Shown one piece after another: positions 27,691 through 36,362 of a DNA stretch of 64,000 nucleotides (within the stretch, counting starts at the first letter, position 1; every line of letters begins with the position of its first letter). Below the pieces are notes generated by a model. The model made no database searches, had not been told where the DNA came from, and worked only from the letters and a program-made list of their open reading frames with translations. The stretch covers positions 682,001 to 746,000 of the forward strand of contig JAPSJW010000001.1 in assembly GCA_031177985.1 (NCBI GenBank). Direction: 5' to 3'. Both the position numbers and the translations under genes were made by a program. The stretch comes from Microbacteriaceae bacterium. Lineage in GTDB: Bacteria > Actinomycetota > Actinomycetes > Actinomycetales > Microbacteriaceae.

Positions 27691-28434
27691 CTACAGCGAG
27701 AACCCGCCGTCGCTCGTGATCAGCTGACCGGTGATCCACGCCGCCCGCTCCGACACCAGGAACGCGACGAGCTCGGCGGTGTCGGAGGGCAGTCCGAGGC
27801 GACCGGTCGGCTGACGCTCGGTGAGCGCGGCGCGCACCTCATCCGTCATCCATCCGGTGTCGATCGGGCCGGGGTTGACGATGTTCGCGGTGATGCCCTG
27901 CTGCGCCAGCTCGCCGGCGGCGGCGAGCATCAGCCGGTCGAGCGCGCCCTTGCTCGCGCCGTAGGGCAGGTTGTGGATGACGTGGTCGCTCGTGAGCGCC
28001 ACGATCCGGCCGCCGGTCGGAGGCGACTGCCGCGCGAACTCCGCGACGAGCAGCCAGCTCGCTCTGGCGTTGACGGCGAAGTGTCGGTCCCAGCTCTCGA
28101 CGGTGGTGTCGAGGATGCCTGAGTCGACACTGTGCGAGTGCGACAGCACGAGAGCGGAGACGGATGCTCCGCCCAGCTCCGCGAACACCCGGCGGGCCGC
28201 GTCGGGGTCGGCGAGGTCCACCTCCAGGCGCGTCACGGCCGCGCCGAGCCCGCGCAGCTCCTCCGCGATGGTCTGCGCGTCATCCGCTGCGCCGCCGTAC
28301 TGCTCGACGTCGACCGGTGACCAGTGCGTGATGGCGAGGTCCCAGCCGTCGGCGGCGAGCCGTGCGGCGATGCCCGCGCTGATGCCCTGCGGGCGGCCGA
28401 CACCGGTGACGAGGGCGAGCGGACGCTGCTGCAT
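27691..28434 (-). CDS. SDR-family oxidoreductase
   Basis: 247 residues. Variant nucleotide motif TGVGRPQGISAGIA (the GxxxGxG-type glycines are spread), catalytic region YGASKGALDRL, and C-terminus WITGQLITSDGGFSL typical of FabG-like SDRs. Substrate unknown. The open frame reaches 28611, but CAGGAT lies 6 nt before the ATG at 28434, the leaderless arrangement. Convergent with the small membrane-protein gene. Confidence 0.9.
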   Translation of the reverse strand: MQQRPLALVTGVGRPQGISAGIAARLAADGWDLAITHWSPVDVEQYGGAADDAQTIAEELRGLGAAVTRLEVDLADPDAARRVFAELGGASVSALVLSHSHSVDSGILDTTVESWDRHFAVNARASWLLVAEFARQSPPTGGRIVALTSDHVIHNLPYGASKGALDRLMLAAAGELAQQGITANIVNPGPIDTGWMTDEVRAALTERQPTGRLGLPSDTAELVAFLVSERAAWITGQLITSDGGFSL

Positions 28435-28474
28435 CCGTCCATCCTGCCGGTGCGCGTGCCGAGGGCGCGGGTTT

Positions 28475-28531
28475 CCGCCGAGTGCTGGGCTTCGAACCTC
28501 GGCACTCGACGGGTACCGCGGCACTCGGCGG
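28475..28531. repeat. intergenic inverted repeat after the FBP gene
   Basis: CCGCCGAGTGC (28475-28485) and GCACTCGGCGG (28521-28531) form an 11-bp stem around 35 nt; a further partial copy GGCACTCG is at 28501-28508. It lies directly downstream of the FBP gene (minus strand) and could be its terminator or a small palindromic repeat unit. Confidence 0.55.
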
Positions 28532-28534
28532 GGG

Positions 28535-29017
28535 CTACTCGGCGCGCACGCGGGAGACGAACGCTCGCACGTTCTCGCCGAGCGCGACGATGCGGCGGCG
28601 GCGCTCCGCATCCGTGTCGAAGCCGACGTAGGCGAGCGGGGGCGTGCGCCGCACGTTGACCGAGCACTCGAAGTTCGAGCACACGAGCGTGCCGAGGGTG
28701 TCGCCGTTGCGGCCGGCCTTGCCCGAGCGTCGCGCGCTGAAGAACACGACGTCGTTGGGCAGCTGCACGTCCTCGCACCACGAGCACTGGGCTCGGGCGC
28801 GCGGTGTGCGCTCCGCCTGGCGCAGCACGACGCCGACGGGGGAGCCGTCGAGCTCGGCGACGACGTAGCCGAGGTTCGGGTCCTTGCGGTCGCGCCAGCC
28901 GAGGTAGTCGAGGTGCTGCCAGGCGAGGTCGAGGTCGGGGAGGACGAGATTGTTGCGCTCCTTGGCGGAGGCGTTGACGAAGCAGGCGCGGATGAGCGCC
29001 TCGGTGAGGGGAAGCAT
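28535..29017 (-). CDS. FBP/FusB-type treble-clef zinc-finger protein
   Basis: 160 residues. The C-terminal half has the four-Cys treble clef of the FBP family: C78 and C81 (CSWC), C113 and C118 (CSNFEC), followed by a terminal helix. FusB and FusC of Staphylococcus, the studied members, bind EF-G and free it from fusidic-acid-stalled ribosomes. The N-terminal ~60 residues form the helical domain (TEALIRACFVNASAKE). ATG 29017 lacks a good ribosome site and lies about 190 nt from the likely promoter, with a leader ORF between (29131-29205). Confidence 0.82.
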   Translation of the reverse strand: MLPLTEALIRACFVNASAKERNNLVLPDLDLAWQHLDYLGWRDRKDPNLGYVVAELDGSPVGVVLRQAERTPRARAQCSWCEDVQLPNDVVFFSARRSGKAGRNGDTLGTLVCSNFECSVNVRRTPPLAYVGFDTDAERRRRIVALGENVRAFVSRVRAE

Positions 29018-29076
29018 GATGAGCCGTTCCGAGGGAAGTGAGTTCGGTCGAGGGCGTGCTGAGACGCCAGGGCGCG

Positions 29077-29113
29077 CAGTGCGCTGAAGAGAAGCAGTGC
29101 GCGTGAAGAGAAG
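29077..29113 (-). repeat. tandem direct repeat in the FBP leader
   Basis: Two adjacent 18/19-nt units, each CAGTGCGC(G) followed by TGAAGAGAAG (29077-29094 and 29095-29113, plus-strand reading), lie between the leader ORF and the FBP start. The GC halves can pair in more than one way, which suits an attenuator, but the structure was not computed. Confidence 0.6.
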
Positions 29114-29130
29114 GAGACCGGGGAACGGCG

Positions 29131-29205
29131 CTATCTGATGTCGGCGAAGGGAACGCCGACGACCTCCGAACGCCCTGAGGGCTGAGAGGGGATGCGCGTA
29201 CTCAC
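29131..29205 (-). CDS. leaderless leader-peptide ORF upstream of FBP
   Basis: A 25-codon ORF (24 residues, starting GTG, ending ...VVGVPFADIR-stop) in the 5' leader of the FBP gene. Its GTG is exactly 6 nt downstream of TAGACT (29212-29217, minus), the spacing of leaderless genes throughout this window. The last codons lie in an inverted repeat (GGCG...CGCC around the VPFA codons). Leader peptides upstream of ribosome-protection genes usually sense antibiotic-stalled ribosomes; that function is inferred here from position only. Confidence 0.6.
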   Translation of the reverse strand: MSTRIPSQPSGRSEVVGVPFADIR

Positions 29206-29210
29206 CCCGA

Positions 29211-29240
29211 CAGTCTACGCCGCGCCCGAAACGTAGACTG
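29211..29240. promoter_or_regulatory. symmetrical divergent promoters (FBP leader / histidine phosphatase)
   Basis: A perfect 9-bp inverted repeat CAGTCTACG (29211-29219) and CGTAGACTG (29232-29240), 12 nt apart, places TAGACT -10 boxes on both strands facing away from each other. The minus one serves the leader ORF start at 29205, the plus one the GTG at 29247. Confidence 0.7.
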
Positions 29241-29246
29241 GAAGAT

Positions 29247-29885
29247 GTGCCCGCCTCACGCATCCATCTCGTGCGCCATGGTGAGGTGCACAATCCGGAG
29301 GGCGTTCTCTACGGCCGCATCCCCGGGTTCCACCTGAGCGAACTCGGGCACCGGATGGCCGAGTCGGCCGCCGCCCACCTCGCCGACCGGGAGATCACCC
29401 GGCTGTACGCGAGCCCGCTGCAGCGCACCCAGGAGTCGGCGGCGCCGTGGGCTCAGCGGTTCGACCTCGACATCCACACCGACGAGCGGCTCATCGAGCC
29501 GTTCAACAAGTTCGAGGGCAAGAAGTTCCAGTTCGGCCCGCAGGTGCTGAGCCGCCCGGAATCCTGGCCCTGGATCCTCAACCCGCTACGCCCCAGCTGG
29601 GGTGAGGCCTTCGTCAGCATCGCCGCGCGCATGCTCGCCGTGATCGAGGAGGCCTACACGGCGACCGAGCACGGCGAGGCCGTTCTCGTGAGCCACCAGC
29701 TGCCGATCTGGATGGTGCACCGCACCGTCACGCATCAGCGGCTCTACCACGACCCCCGTCGGCGGCGGTGCAGCCTGTCGTCGATCACGACCCTCGAGCG
29801 GCGGGGCGCACGCTTCGTGGAGGTCGACTATCAGGATCCTGCGGCAGACTTGCTCGCGGCATCCGTCGACTTTGGAGCAGTGTGA
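29247..29885 (+). CDS. histidine phosphatase family protein
   Basis: 212 residues of the phosphoglycerate-mutase-like superfamily: the phospho-accepting His lies in IHLVRHGEVHNPEG (RHG motif, residues about 8-10), with a second His in VLVSHQLPIWMVHR. A cytosolic phosphatase of unknown substrate. First gene of the cytochrome c maturation operon; its stop overlaps the next start by 4 nt (GTGA). GTG 29247 is 7 nt after TAGACT. The same arrangement is common in Actinobacteria upstream of ccdA. Confidence 0.9.
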   Translation: MPASRIHLVRHGEVHNPEGVLYGRIPGFHLSELGHRMAESAAAHLADREITRLYASPLQRTQESAAPWAQRFDLDIHTDERLIEPFNKFEGKKFQFGPQVLSRPESWPWILNPLRPSWGEAFVSIAARMLAVIEEAYTATEHGEAVLVSHQLPIWMVHRTVTHQRLYHDPRRRRCSLSSITTLERRGARFVEVDYQDPAADLLAASVDFGAV

Positions 29886-30490
29886 CCCTCCGCCTTCCGG
29901 CCGCCGCGGGCGCAGCCCTCGCCGCGGTTCTCCTTCTTTCCGCCTGCACCGACGCCGGTCAGGGCCTCGCCGAGGACTACGGCGACGGCACGACCGAAAA
30001 CTACATCTCGGGCGACGGCTCGATCACCGAGATCGAGCCCGACCAGCGTGCAGAGCCGGTGTCGTTCGAGGGCGAGACGGATGCGGGCGGCACCGTCTCG
30101 AGCGACGACCTCGCGGGCGAGGTGGTGGTGCTCAACTTCTGGTACGGCGACTGCCCGCCGTGCCGTGTCGAGGCGCCCGACCTGGAGCAGCTGAACCAGG
30201 ACTTCGCGGGTGAGGGCGTCACCTTCCTCGGCGTGAACGTGCAGGACGAGGCGCCGCGCTCGCTCGCCTTCGCCGAGGAGTTCGGCATCACCTACCCCTC
30301 GGTGCTGGACGCCGCGACCAACAGCGTGCAGCTCGCGTTCGCGGCGCAGCAGCAGGTGTCGCCCAACGCCATCCCGACCACTCTCGTGATCGACAAGCAG
30401 GGCCGGGTCGCGGCGCGCATCTCGGGGCTCGTCCGGGAGCCCGGCATCCTCGCCACGCTCATCGACGACGCGCTCGCCGAGAAGGGCTGA
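29882..30490 (+). CDS. TlpA/ResA-like thiol-disulfide lipoprotein
   Basis: 202 residues. Lipoprotein signal with lipobox LLSAC (Cys about 22). Thioredoxin fold from about 70, redox pair CPPC in FWYGDCPPCRVEAPDLEQL and cis-Pro in NAIPTTLVID. As ResA/CcmG relatives do, it should keep apocytochrome c cysteines reduced on the outer membrane face, receiving electrons from CcdA encoded next. GTG 29882 overlaps the previous stop. Confidence 0.93.
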   Translation: MTLRLPAAAGAALAAVLLLSACTDAGQGLAEDYGDGTTENYISGDGSITEIEPDQRAEPVSFEGETDAGGTVSSDDLAGEVVVLNFWYGDCPPCRVEAPDLEQLNQDFAGEGVTFLGVNVQDEAPRSLAFAEEFGITYPSVLDAATNSVQLAFAAQQQVSPNAIPTTLVIDKQGRVAARISGLVREPGILATLIDDALAEKG

Positions 30491-31218
30491 TGGGCCCGGG
30501 CGAGATCGTCAACCAGGGGAGCCTGCTGCTCGCCCTGCCGATCGCCCTGCTCGCGGGCCTCCTCTCCTTCCTCTCCCCGTGCGTGCTGCCGCTGGTGCCC
30601 GGCTACCTCGGCTACGTGACGGGCATCACCGATCCTGCCGACAAGCGCAGAGGGCGGATGCTCGCCGGCGCCTCGCTCTTCGTCGCCGGCTTCAGCGTCG
30701 TCTTCCTCGCGATCTTCGTGCTGATCGGCACCGTCGGCGTCTTCTTCCTGCGCTACGAGCAGCTCATCCTGCGCATCGCCGGAGCCCTCGTGATCGTCAT
30801 GGGTCTCGTCTTCATCGGCGTCTTCGGGGTCATGCAGCGCCAGCTCAAGCCGACCTGGCGGCCCGCGACCGGGCTCGTCGGCGCTCCGCTGCTCGGTGCG
30901 GTGTTCGCCGTGGGGTGGACGCCCTGCTACGGCCCGACGCTCGTCGCCGCCGCATCCCTCGCCGTCAACGACCCGCCTCGCGCGGTGCTGATCGGGGTCG
31001 CGTACTGCCTCGGGCTCGGCATCCCGTTCCTGCTCGTCGCTCTCGGGCTCGGCTGGGTGAGCGGCTCCATCGCCTGGGTCAAGAAGCACCTGCGCGCGGT
31101 CAACATCTTCGGCGGCATCCTGCTCGTGCTCATCGGCCTGCTCATGGTCACGGGCCTCTGGAGCGCGGTGCTCGGCGCACTGGGAGGGGTGATCAATGGC
31201 TTCGTTCCGGCCCTCTGA
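30490..31218 (+). CDS. ccdA: cytochrome c biogenesis protein CcdA
   Basis: 242-residue membrane protein with six helices. The redox Cys pair is split between helices: FLSPCVLPLVPGYLGYVTG (first) and VGWTPCYGPTLVAAASL (second). It carries reducing equivalents from cytosolic thioredoxin to the outside ResA-like protein. Start overlaps the previous stop by one base, and its end overlaps resB by 23 nt. Confidence 0.95.
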   Translation: MGPGEIVNQGSLLLALPIALLAGLLSFLSPCVLPLVPGYLGYVTGITDPADKRRGRMLAGASLFVAGFSVVFLAIFVLIGTVGVFFLRYEQLILRIAGALVIVMGLVFIGVFGVMQRQLKPTWRPATGLVGAPLLGAVFAVGWTPCYGPTLVAAASLAVNDPPRAVLIGVAYCLGLGIPFLLVALGLGWVSGSIAWVKKHLRAVNIFGGILLVLIGLLMVTGLWSAVLGALGGVINGFVPAL

Positions 31219-32809
31219 TCACGTCGACGCGGAGCGCGACGCCGACCTCGACGAGCGTCGCGCAGCGCCCAACCAGCCGAAGCTCGACTTCGTCGGCTAT
31301 CTGCGGTTCGCTTGGCGCCAGCTCACGAGCATGCGCACGGCGCTGCTCCTGCTGCTGCTGCTCGCGTTCGCGGCCGTGCCCGGCTCGCTCGTGCCGCAGC
31401 GCAGCGCCGACCCGAACGGCGTCGTGCAGTACGAGCGCGACAACCCGCAGCTCTTCCCGATCCTCGACGCGCTGCAGGTGTTCGACACCTACACCTCGGT
31501 CTGGTTCTCGGCGATCTACCTGCTGCTCTTCGTCTCGCTCATCGGCTGCGTGCTTCCGCGCACGAAGCACCACTGGCAGGCGCTGCGGTCGCGTCCGCCG
31601 AAGACGCCCGCGCGGTTCGAGCGGCTGCCCGCCTCGACGACGGTCGACGCAGGCGACACGGATGCCGCGAAGGCGATCGAGGAGGCCCGCAGCCTTCTGA
31701 AGGGGCAGCGCTACCGCGTGGAGCAGTACGGCGACTCGGTCAGCGCCGAGCGAGGATACCTGCGGGAGACCGGCAACCTCGTGTTCCACACGGCGCTCGT
31801 CGGCATCCTCATCGCGGTCGGCATCGGCGGGGGCTTCGGCTACAGCGGTCAGAAGATCGTCGTCGAGGGCCGCTCGTTCACGAACGTGCTGGGCAACTAC
31901 GACTCGTTCAACCCCGGCCGTTTCTTCGCCGAGACCGCGCTCGACCCCTACACGCTCACCCTCGACGACTTCTCGGTCGCCTACGAGGAGGAGAACCTCG
32001 ACGCCTACGGGCAGCCGATCGACTTCGACGCGAGCGTCACCGCCCGCACCCGCGACGGCGGCGAGCAGCAGTCGTCGATCAAGGTCAACGAGCCGCTGCG
32101 CATCGGCGGCACCGACGTCTTCCTGCTCGGCAACGGTTACGCCCCCGTCATCACGGTGCGCGACGGAGCGGGCGATGTCGCGTTCTCGCAGCCGGTGCCG
32201 TTCCTGCCGCAGGACTCGCAGCTCACGAGCGTCGGGGTCGTGAAGATCCCCGACGGGCTCGACGAGCAGCTGGGCATGCGCGGGTTCCTGTATCCCACCG
32301 CGATCGAGCTCGAGTCGGGCGCGCTCGCGTCGAGCCACCCCGAGGATCGCGCGCCGACGATGACGCTCGAGGTGTACACCGGCGACCTGAAGCTCGACGA
32401 CGGCCAGGCGACGAGCGTCTACGCCCTCGACATCACAGACATGGTGCAGATCGCCGGCCGCAATGCCCCCGCCGAGACGCTCGTGCTCACCCCCGGCGAC
32501 ACGATCGAGCTGCCCGACGGGCTCGGCAGCGTGAGCTTCGACTCCCTTCCGCGCTACATCTCGATCGACGTGCACCGCGACCCGAGCCAGCTCTGGGTGC
32601 TGCTCTTCGCCCTGCTCATGGTGGCCGGGCTGCTCACGAGCCTCTTCGTGCCGCGGCGCCGCATGTGGGTCAAGGCGGTGCAGACGGATGCCGGGGTGCG
32701 CCTCGAGTACGGAGGACTGGCTCGCGGCGAGGACCCGAACCTGGAGACCGCCGTGCAGGAGCTCGCCCGTGAGCATTCCCAGAGGCTCGGACTTAAGGTG
32801 GACAGGTGA
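31196..32809 (+). CDS. resB: cytochrome c biogenesis protein ResB
   Basis: 537 residues. Three N-terminal helices (LTSMRTALLLLLLLAFAAVPG; VWFSAIYLLLFVSLIGCVLP; LVFHTALVGILIAVGIGGGF), a large outside domain (about 205-455) and a final helix (LWVLLFALLMVAGLLTSLF). With CcsB it forms the System II haem lyase that attaches haem to c-type cytochromes. ATG 31196 is within the end of ccdA; GTGA overlap joins it to ccsB. Confidence 0.95.
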   Translation: MASFRPSDHVDAERDADLDERRAAPNQPKLDFVGYLRFAWRQLTSMRTALLLLLLLAFAAVPGSLVPQRSADPNGVVQYERDNPQLFPILDALQVFDTYTSVWFSAIYLLLFVSLIGCVLPRTKHHWQALRSRPPKTPARFERLPASTTVDAGDTDAAKAIEEARSLLKGQRYRVEQYGDSVSAERGYLRETGNLVFHTALVGILIAVGIGGGFGYSGQKIVVEGRSFTNVLGNYDSFNPGRFFAETALDPYTLTLDDFSVAYEEENLDAYGQPIDFDASVTARTRDGGEQQSSIKVNEPLRIGGTDVFLLGNGYAPVITVRDGAGDVAFSQPVPFLPQDSQLTSVGVVKIPDGLDEQLGMRGFLYPTAIELESGALASSHPEDRAPTMTLEVYTGDLKLDDGQATSVYALDITDMVQIAGRNAPAETLVLTPGDTIELPDGLGSVSFDSLPRYISIDVHRDPSQLWVLLFALLMVAGLLTSLFVPRRRMWVKAVQTDAGVRLEYGGLARGEDPNLETAVQELAREHSQRLGLKVDR

Positions 32810-33771
32810 CAGAGGAACTCGCGTCGATCTCGCTCGTCGGGGTGTACTCGGCGACGGCCGTGTACACGATCGCCTTCATCGCGTTCACGCTGGACCTCGC
32901 CAAGCGCACCGCCGAGCGCAGCGCGACCGTCGCGAATCCGTACGTCTCCGCATCCGCATCCGCCTCCGTCGGTGGCGGCACCGCGGTGCTCGAGCGCACC
33001 GGGACGACCGTCGACGCCCCCGCCGGCCGCTCGAAGTGGGTGCGGATCGCGATGTCGTTGACCGTGCTCGGCTGGCTGCTGCACATCGCGGCGACGGTGC
33101 TGCGCGGCATCGCCGCCGAGCGGGTGCCGTGGGCGAACATGTTCGAGTTCTCGCTGACCGCGACCGCGATCATCGTCGGCGTCTTCCTCGGCGTGCAGTT
33201 CTGGCAGGACCTGCGCTACCTCGGCGCCTACCTCCTCGGCTTCGTCGTGCTGGCCCTCGGCATCGCGACCGTCAACTTCTACGTCGACGTCGCGCCGCTC
33301 GTTCCTGCGCTGCAGTCGGCCTGGCTCGTCATCCACGTCTTCGTGGCGGCGCTCGCCACCGGCTTCCTCGCCCTCGGCGCGGGCCTCTCGGTCATGCAGA
33401 TCCTGCAGGCCCGCCGCGAGGCGAGCGGCAAGGGCGCGCGCTTCCTCGGGACCCTGCCCGACGCGCACCGGCTGGAGATGCTCGCCTACCGCCTCATCGT
33501 CGTCGGCTTCGTCTTCTGGACCTTCACGCTCATCGCCGGCGCGATCTGGGCCGAGCGTGCCTGGGGCCGCTACTGGGGCTGGGACACCAAGGAGGTCTGG
33601 ACCTTCATCATCTGGACCCTCTTCGCCGGGTACATCCACGCCCGCGCGACCCGCGGCTGGCGGGGCACCCGGTCGTCCTGGCTCGCCATCATCGGGTTCG
33701 CCGCGATCGTGTTCAACTTCACGGTCGTGAACCTGTTCTTCAAGGGACTGCACGCCTACTCGGGCCTCTGA
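32806..33771 (+). CDS. ccsB: cytochrome c biogenesis protein CcsB (haem lyase)
   Basis: 321 residues, about eight helices. The haem-handling WWD domain is WGRYWGWDTKEVWTFIIWTL and conserved His residues flank it (HIAATVLRG, LVIHVFVAALAT, GYIHARATRG). Partner of ResB in System II. An extra Ala/Ser-rich stretch (about 45-60) sits after the first helix. GTG 32806 overlaps resB; last gene of the operon. Confidence 0.95.
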   Translation: MTEELASISLVGVYSATAVYTIAFIAFTLDLAKRTAERSATVANPYVSASASASVGGGTAVLERTGTTVDAPAGRSKWVRIAMSLTVLGWLLHIAATVLRGIAAERVPWANMFEFSLTATAIIVGVFLGVQFWQDLRYLGAYLLGFVVLALGIATVNFYVDVAPLVPALQSAWLVIHVFVAALATGFLALGAGLSVMQILQARREASGKGARFLGTLPDAHRLEMLAYRLIVVGFVFWTFTLIAGAIWAERAWGRYWGWDTKEVWTFIIWTLFAGYIHARATRGWRGTRSSWLAIIGFAAIVFNFTVVNLFFKGLHAYSGL

Positions 33772-33807
33772 CGCCGCACGCCGGCGCCGCGCCGCACCCT
33801 CCCGCGT

Positions 33808-33871
33808 CACTCTTCGTTTTCCGACGCGTCGCACCCTTTTCCGACCGGCCGATGGCGGGAAATGAAGAGTG
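33808..33871. repeat. long imperfect inverted repeat between ccsB and MFS gene
   Basis: 16-nt arms (33808-33823 and 33856-33871; CACTCTTCGTTTTCCG with 14/16 complement) enclose 32 nt that themselves contain another CTTTTCCGACC. It lies between convergent genes, so a bidirectional terminator is the simple reading. Confidence 0.6.
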
Positions 33872-33933
33872 GGCACACCTCGGTCTCGTGTCGCGCGTGA
33901 GGAGGGGCGCTGGGAGTCGACTGACGTCGCGCG

Positions 33934-35112
33934 CTAAACCCGGGAACGCGCGAGCGACAGCCCGCCGAGCGGCCCCGACGCCGTCGCCACGAACTGCAGC
34001 ACCGCCGCCGTCGCCAGCACGGCCGTGATCCCGTAGGCCGCGAGCACCCCCGCGAGGGCGGCGCCGATCGCCGCGGCGGTCATCCGCAGGCTGGAGCCGG
34101 TCGAGAACACCTGGGCCCGCAGCCGGTCGGGCGCCTCCCGATGACGGATGCCGAAGAGCGCCGCGATCTCCGGTCCGTCCGCGAGGCCGACGATCGCGAT
34201 CCCGACGACGACGATCGCGGCGTTCGGAGCCAGCGCCACGACGGTCATCCCGACGCCGACCACGACGCTGCTGCCGATGAAGACGCGGTCGAGGGTTCCG
34301 GGGAGCGGCCAGCGGGCGGTCACGACGGTGGAGAGCAGCGCGGCAGCCGCGATGACCGACAGCAGGAAGGCGCCGTTCTCCTCGCCCCCGAGGTACTCCG
34401 CGCCGAGGAGCGGGCACGCGACGACGACCATGCCGAAGGCGAGCAGCGACAGCGTCGACGAGAGGGTCACGCCGCGCAGCGCCGGGATCGTCGCGATCGC
34501 CCTGAGACCCGCCATCACATCCGCGGCGATCGATCGGCGCTCGGCGGTGTCGCGCACGATCGCAGGCAGGGTGAGCGCCGGAGGCACGGCGAGCGCGACG
34601 AGCACGATGGCGGCGACGACCGCCTCCGCGGCTCCGAGCAGCCCGGCCAGGATGCCAGCGATCGCCGGACCGGTGAGTCCCGCCAGGTTGTAGGTCGCGG
34701 CGTCGAGCGAGTGCGCCCGGCGCAGCAACGGCGCGGGCACGAGTCTGCCCACCTGAGCTGTCCATCCGCCGCCGAGCGCGGGATAGAGGGTGCCCGTCAG
34801 CACGGCGACGACGAAGAGCAGAGGGGTCGGCACCCGGTCCCATCCGGCGACGATGATCCCGATGCCGACGGCGTAGGCGACGAGGGCGGCGGCGATCAGC
34901 CTGCCCGGACGCGCGACCCGGTCCAGCAGCGCGCCGAACAGCGGTCCGCCGAACGCCGAGGCGATCGTCAGCGCCGAGTAGAGGAACGCCGCCGTCTGCG
35001 TCGAGCCCGAGACGGCGAGGCCGAACAGCAGGATGGCCGGTCCCGCCACTTCGGCGCCCGTGCGCGCGAGGGTCGCTCCGGCGAGGTACGAGGGCAGGGC
35101 GAGCCGGGACAC
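33934..35112 (-). CDS. MFS transporter
   Basis: 392 residues, about 12 helices of the major facilitator type. The first loop motif is GGPLFGALLDRVARPGRLI, the second-half equivalent is weak. Related to other actinobacterial MFS proteins of unknown substrate. GTG 35112 lies 7 nt after TAACGT, a leaderless start, though only 10 nt after the stop of the next MFS gene upstream. Confidence 0.9.
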   Translation of the reverse strand: MSRLALPSYLAGATLARTGAEVAGPAILLFGLAVSGSTQTAAFLYSALTIASAFGGPLFGALLDRVARPGRLIAAALVAYAVGIGIIVAGWDRVPTPLLFVVAVLTGTLYPALGGGWTAQVGRLVPAPLLRRAHSLDAATYNLAGLTGPAIAGILAGLLGAAEAVVAAIVLVALAVPPALTLPAIVRDTAERRSIAADVMAGLRAIATIPALRGVTLSSTLSLLAFGMVVVACPLLGAEYLGGEENGAFLLSVIAAAALLSTVVTARWPLPGTLDRVFIGSSVVVGVGMTVVALAPNAAIVVVGIAIVGLADGPEIAALFGIRHREAPDRLRAQVFSTGSSLRMTAAAIGAALAGVLAAYGITAVLATAAVLQFVATASGPLGGLSLARSRV

Positions 35113-35122
35113 CCGTTCGACG

Positions 35123-36334
35123 TTACCCCCGCAGCTGGAGCGGTCGCCGCGCCATCAGCGCCACGAAGAGAACGACGCCGGCCAGCGCGATGGCGCTCGC
35201 CACCCAGAACACCCCCGTCAGCCCCGACAGCGCGGCCACGCCCGCGGCCACAGCGGCCCCGACCGGGATCGAGCCCCAGCTGATGACCCGGTACGCGGAG
35301 TAGACCCGGCCGAGCAGCCGCTCCTCGATCTCCTGCTGGCGATAGGTCGACACGACGATGCGCCAGAGCGTCGAGCCGGCGCTCGCGACGACCACCCCGC
35401 CCACGGTCACCCAGAGCGGGGCACCGAGTGCGACCGGCAGCACCAGCAGCACGGTGCCGAGCATGTCGACGCCGAGCAGCGTCCTCGTCGGCACCCGACG
35501 GGTGAGCCAGGGCGTGGCGACGGATGCGGCGATGCCGCCGAGCGCTGCGAGCGAGAGCACGAGGCCGAACTCGAGGGGAGTCAGCCCCAGCGGCCCTGGC
35601 CGCACCGCGTAGACGATGAAGAGCGCCTCCCACATCGCCCAGCTGAGGTTCGACACCGCGGTGAGGATCGTGAGCGAGCGCAGCACGGGGTGTCGCCAGA
35701 GCGCCAGTATCCCGTCCCGCAGCCGCACCGGCAGGACCTCCTCGGGTGACGCATTCGCCCGTCGGCTGCTGCTCAGAGCGACGATCGCGGCGGCGAGCAC
35801 GGCGGCCATCAGGTAGAGCAGCGCGACGGACCCGAGCGCGAGCCCGAAGCCGAGGCCGACGAGGAATCCGGCGAGGGGCCGGCCGGCGAGCGAGTTGGTG
35901 ATCGTGATCGCCGCCTCGATGCGCGAGTTGGCGGATGTCCTTCCCGCAGGCTCGACGAGGGTCGGCACCGAGGAGTTGATGCCGGTGTCCACGAGGGTCT
36001 CGCCGATCCCGTACACGGCGGCGACGGCGACGATGAACCAGAGCGGGGCGGTGCCCGACGCCGACCAGACCGCAAGCGCCGCGAACGCTCCGCCGCGGGC
36101 CGCATTCCCCGTGCCGATGATGACCCGCTTCGGGAAGCGGTCGACGATCCACCCGGCCTGCAGCCCGAGCAGCGGCCACGCCGCGCTCAGCGCGACCGTG
36201 ACGAGGGCGACGCCCGCCGCATCCGCCCCGCCGTCGAGGGCCACGAGGGGGAGCAGCACCAGCGCCATCCCGTCGGCGAGATTCGACGCGGCTGTGCTCG
36301 ACCAGAGCAGGCGGAAGCCGCGGCGGGAACTCAT
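35123..36334 (-). CDS. MFS transporter
   Basis: 403 residues, about 12 helices; begins MSSRRGFRLLWSSTAASNLADGM and carries GLQAGWIVDRFPKRVIIG as the helix 2-3 motif, typical of the enterobactin exporter/macrolide-efflux-like (EntS/MefA) branch. Substrate unknown; drug or siderophore export is inference. TAGCCT at 36341-36346 (minus) is 6 nt before the ATG. Arranged in tandem with another MFS gene 10 nt downstream; the two proteins are only distantly similar by eye. Confidence 0.9.
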   Translation of the reverse strand: MSSRRGFRLLWSSTAASNLADGMALVLLPLVALDGGADAAGVALVTVALSAAWPLLGLQAGWIVDRFPKRVIIGTGNAARGGAFAALAVWSASGTAPLWFIVAVAAVYGIGETLVDTGINSSVPTLVEPAGRTSANSRIEAAITITNSLAGRPLAGFLVGLGFGLALGSVALLYLMAAVLAAAIVALSSSRRANASPEEVLPVRLRDGILALWRHPVLRSLTILTAVSNLSWAMWEALFIVYAVRPGPLGLTPLEFGLVLSLAALGGIAASVATPWLTRRVPTRTLLGVDMLGTVLLVLPVALGAPLWVTVGGVVVASAGSTLWRIVVSTYRQQEIEERLLGRVYSAYRVISWGSIPVGAAVAAGVAALSGLTGVFWVASAIALAGVVLFVALMARRPLQLRG

Positions 36335-36362
36335 CCGCCGAGGCTAGGGCGAACCGACGACG

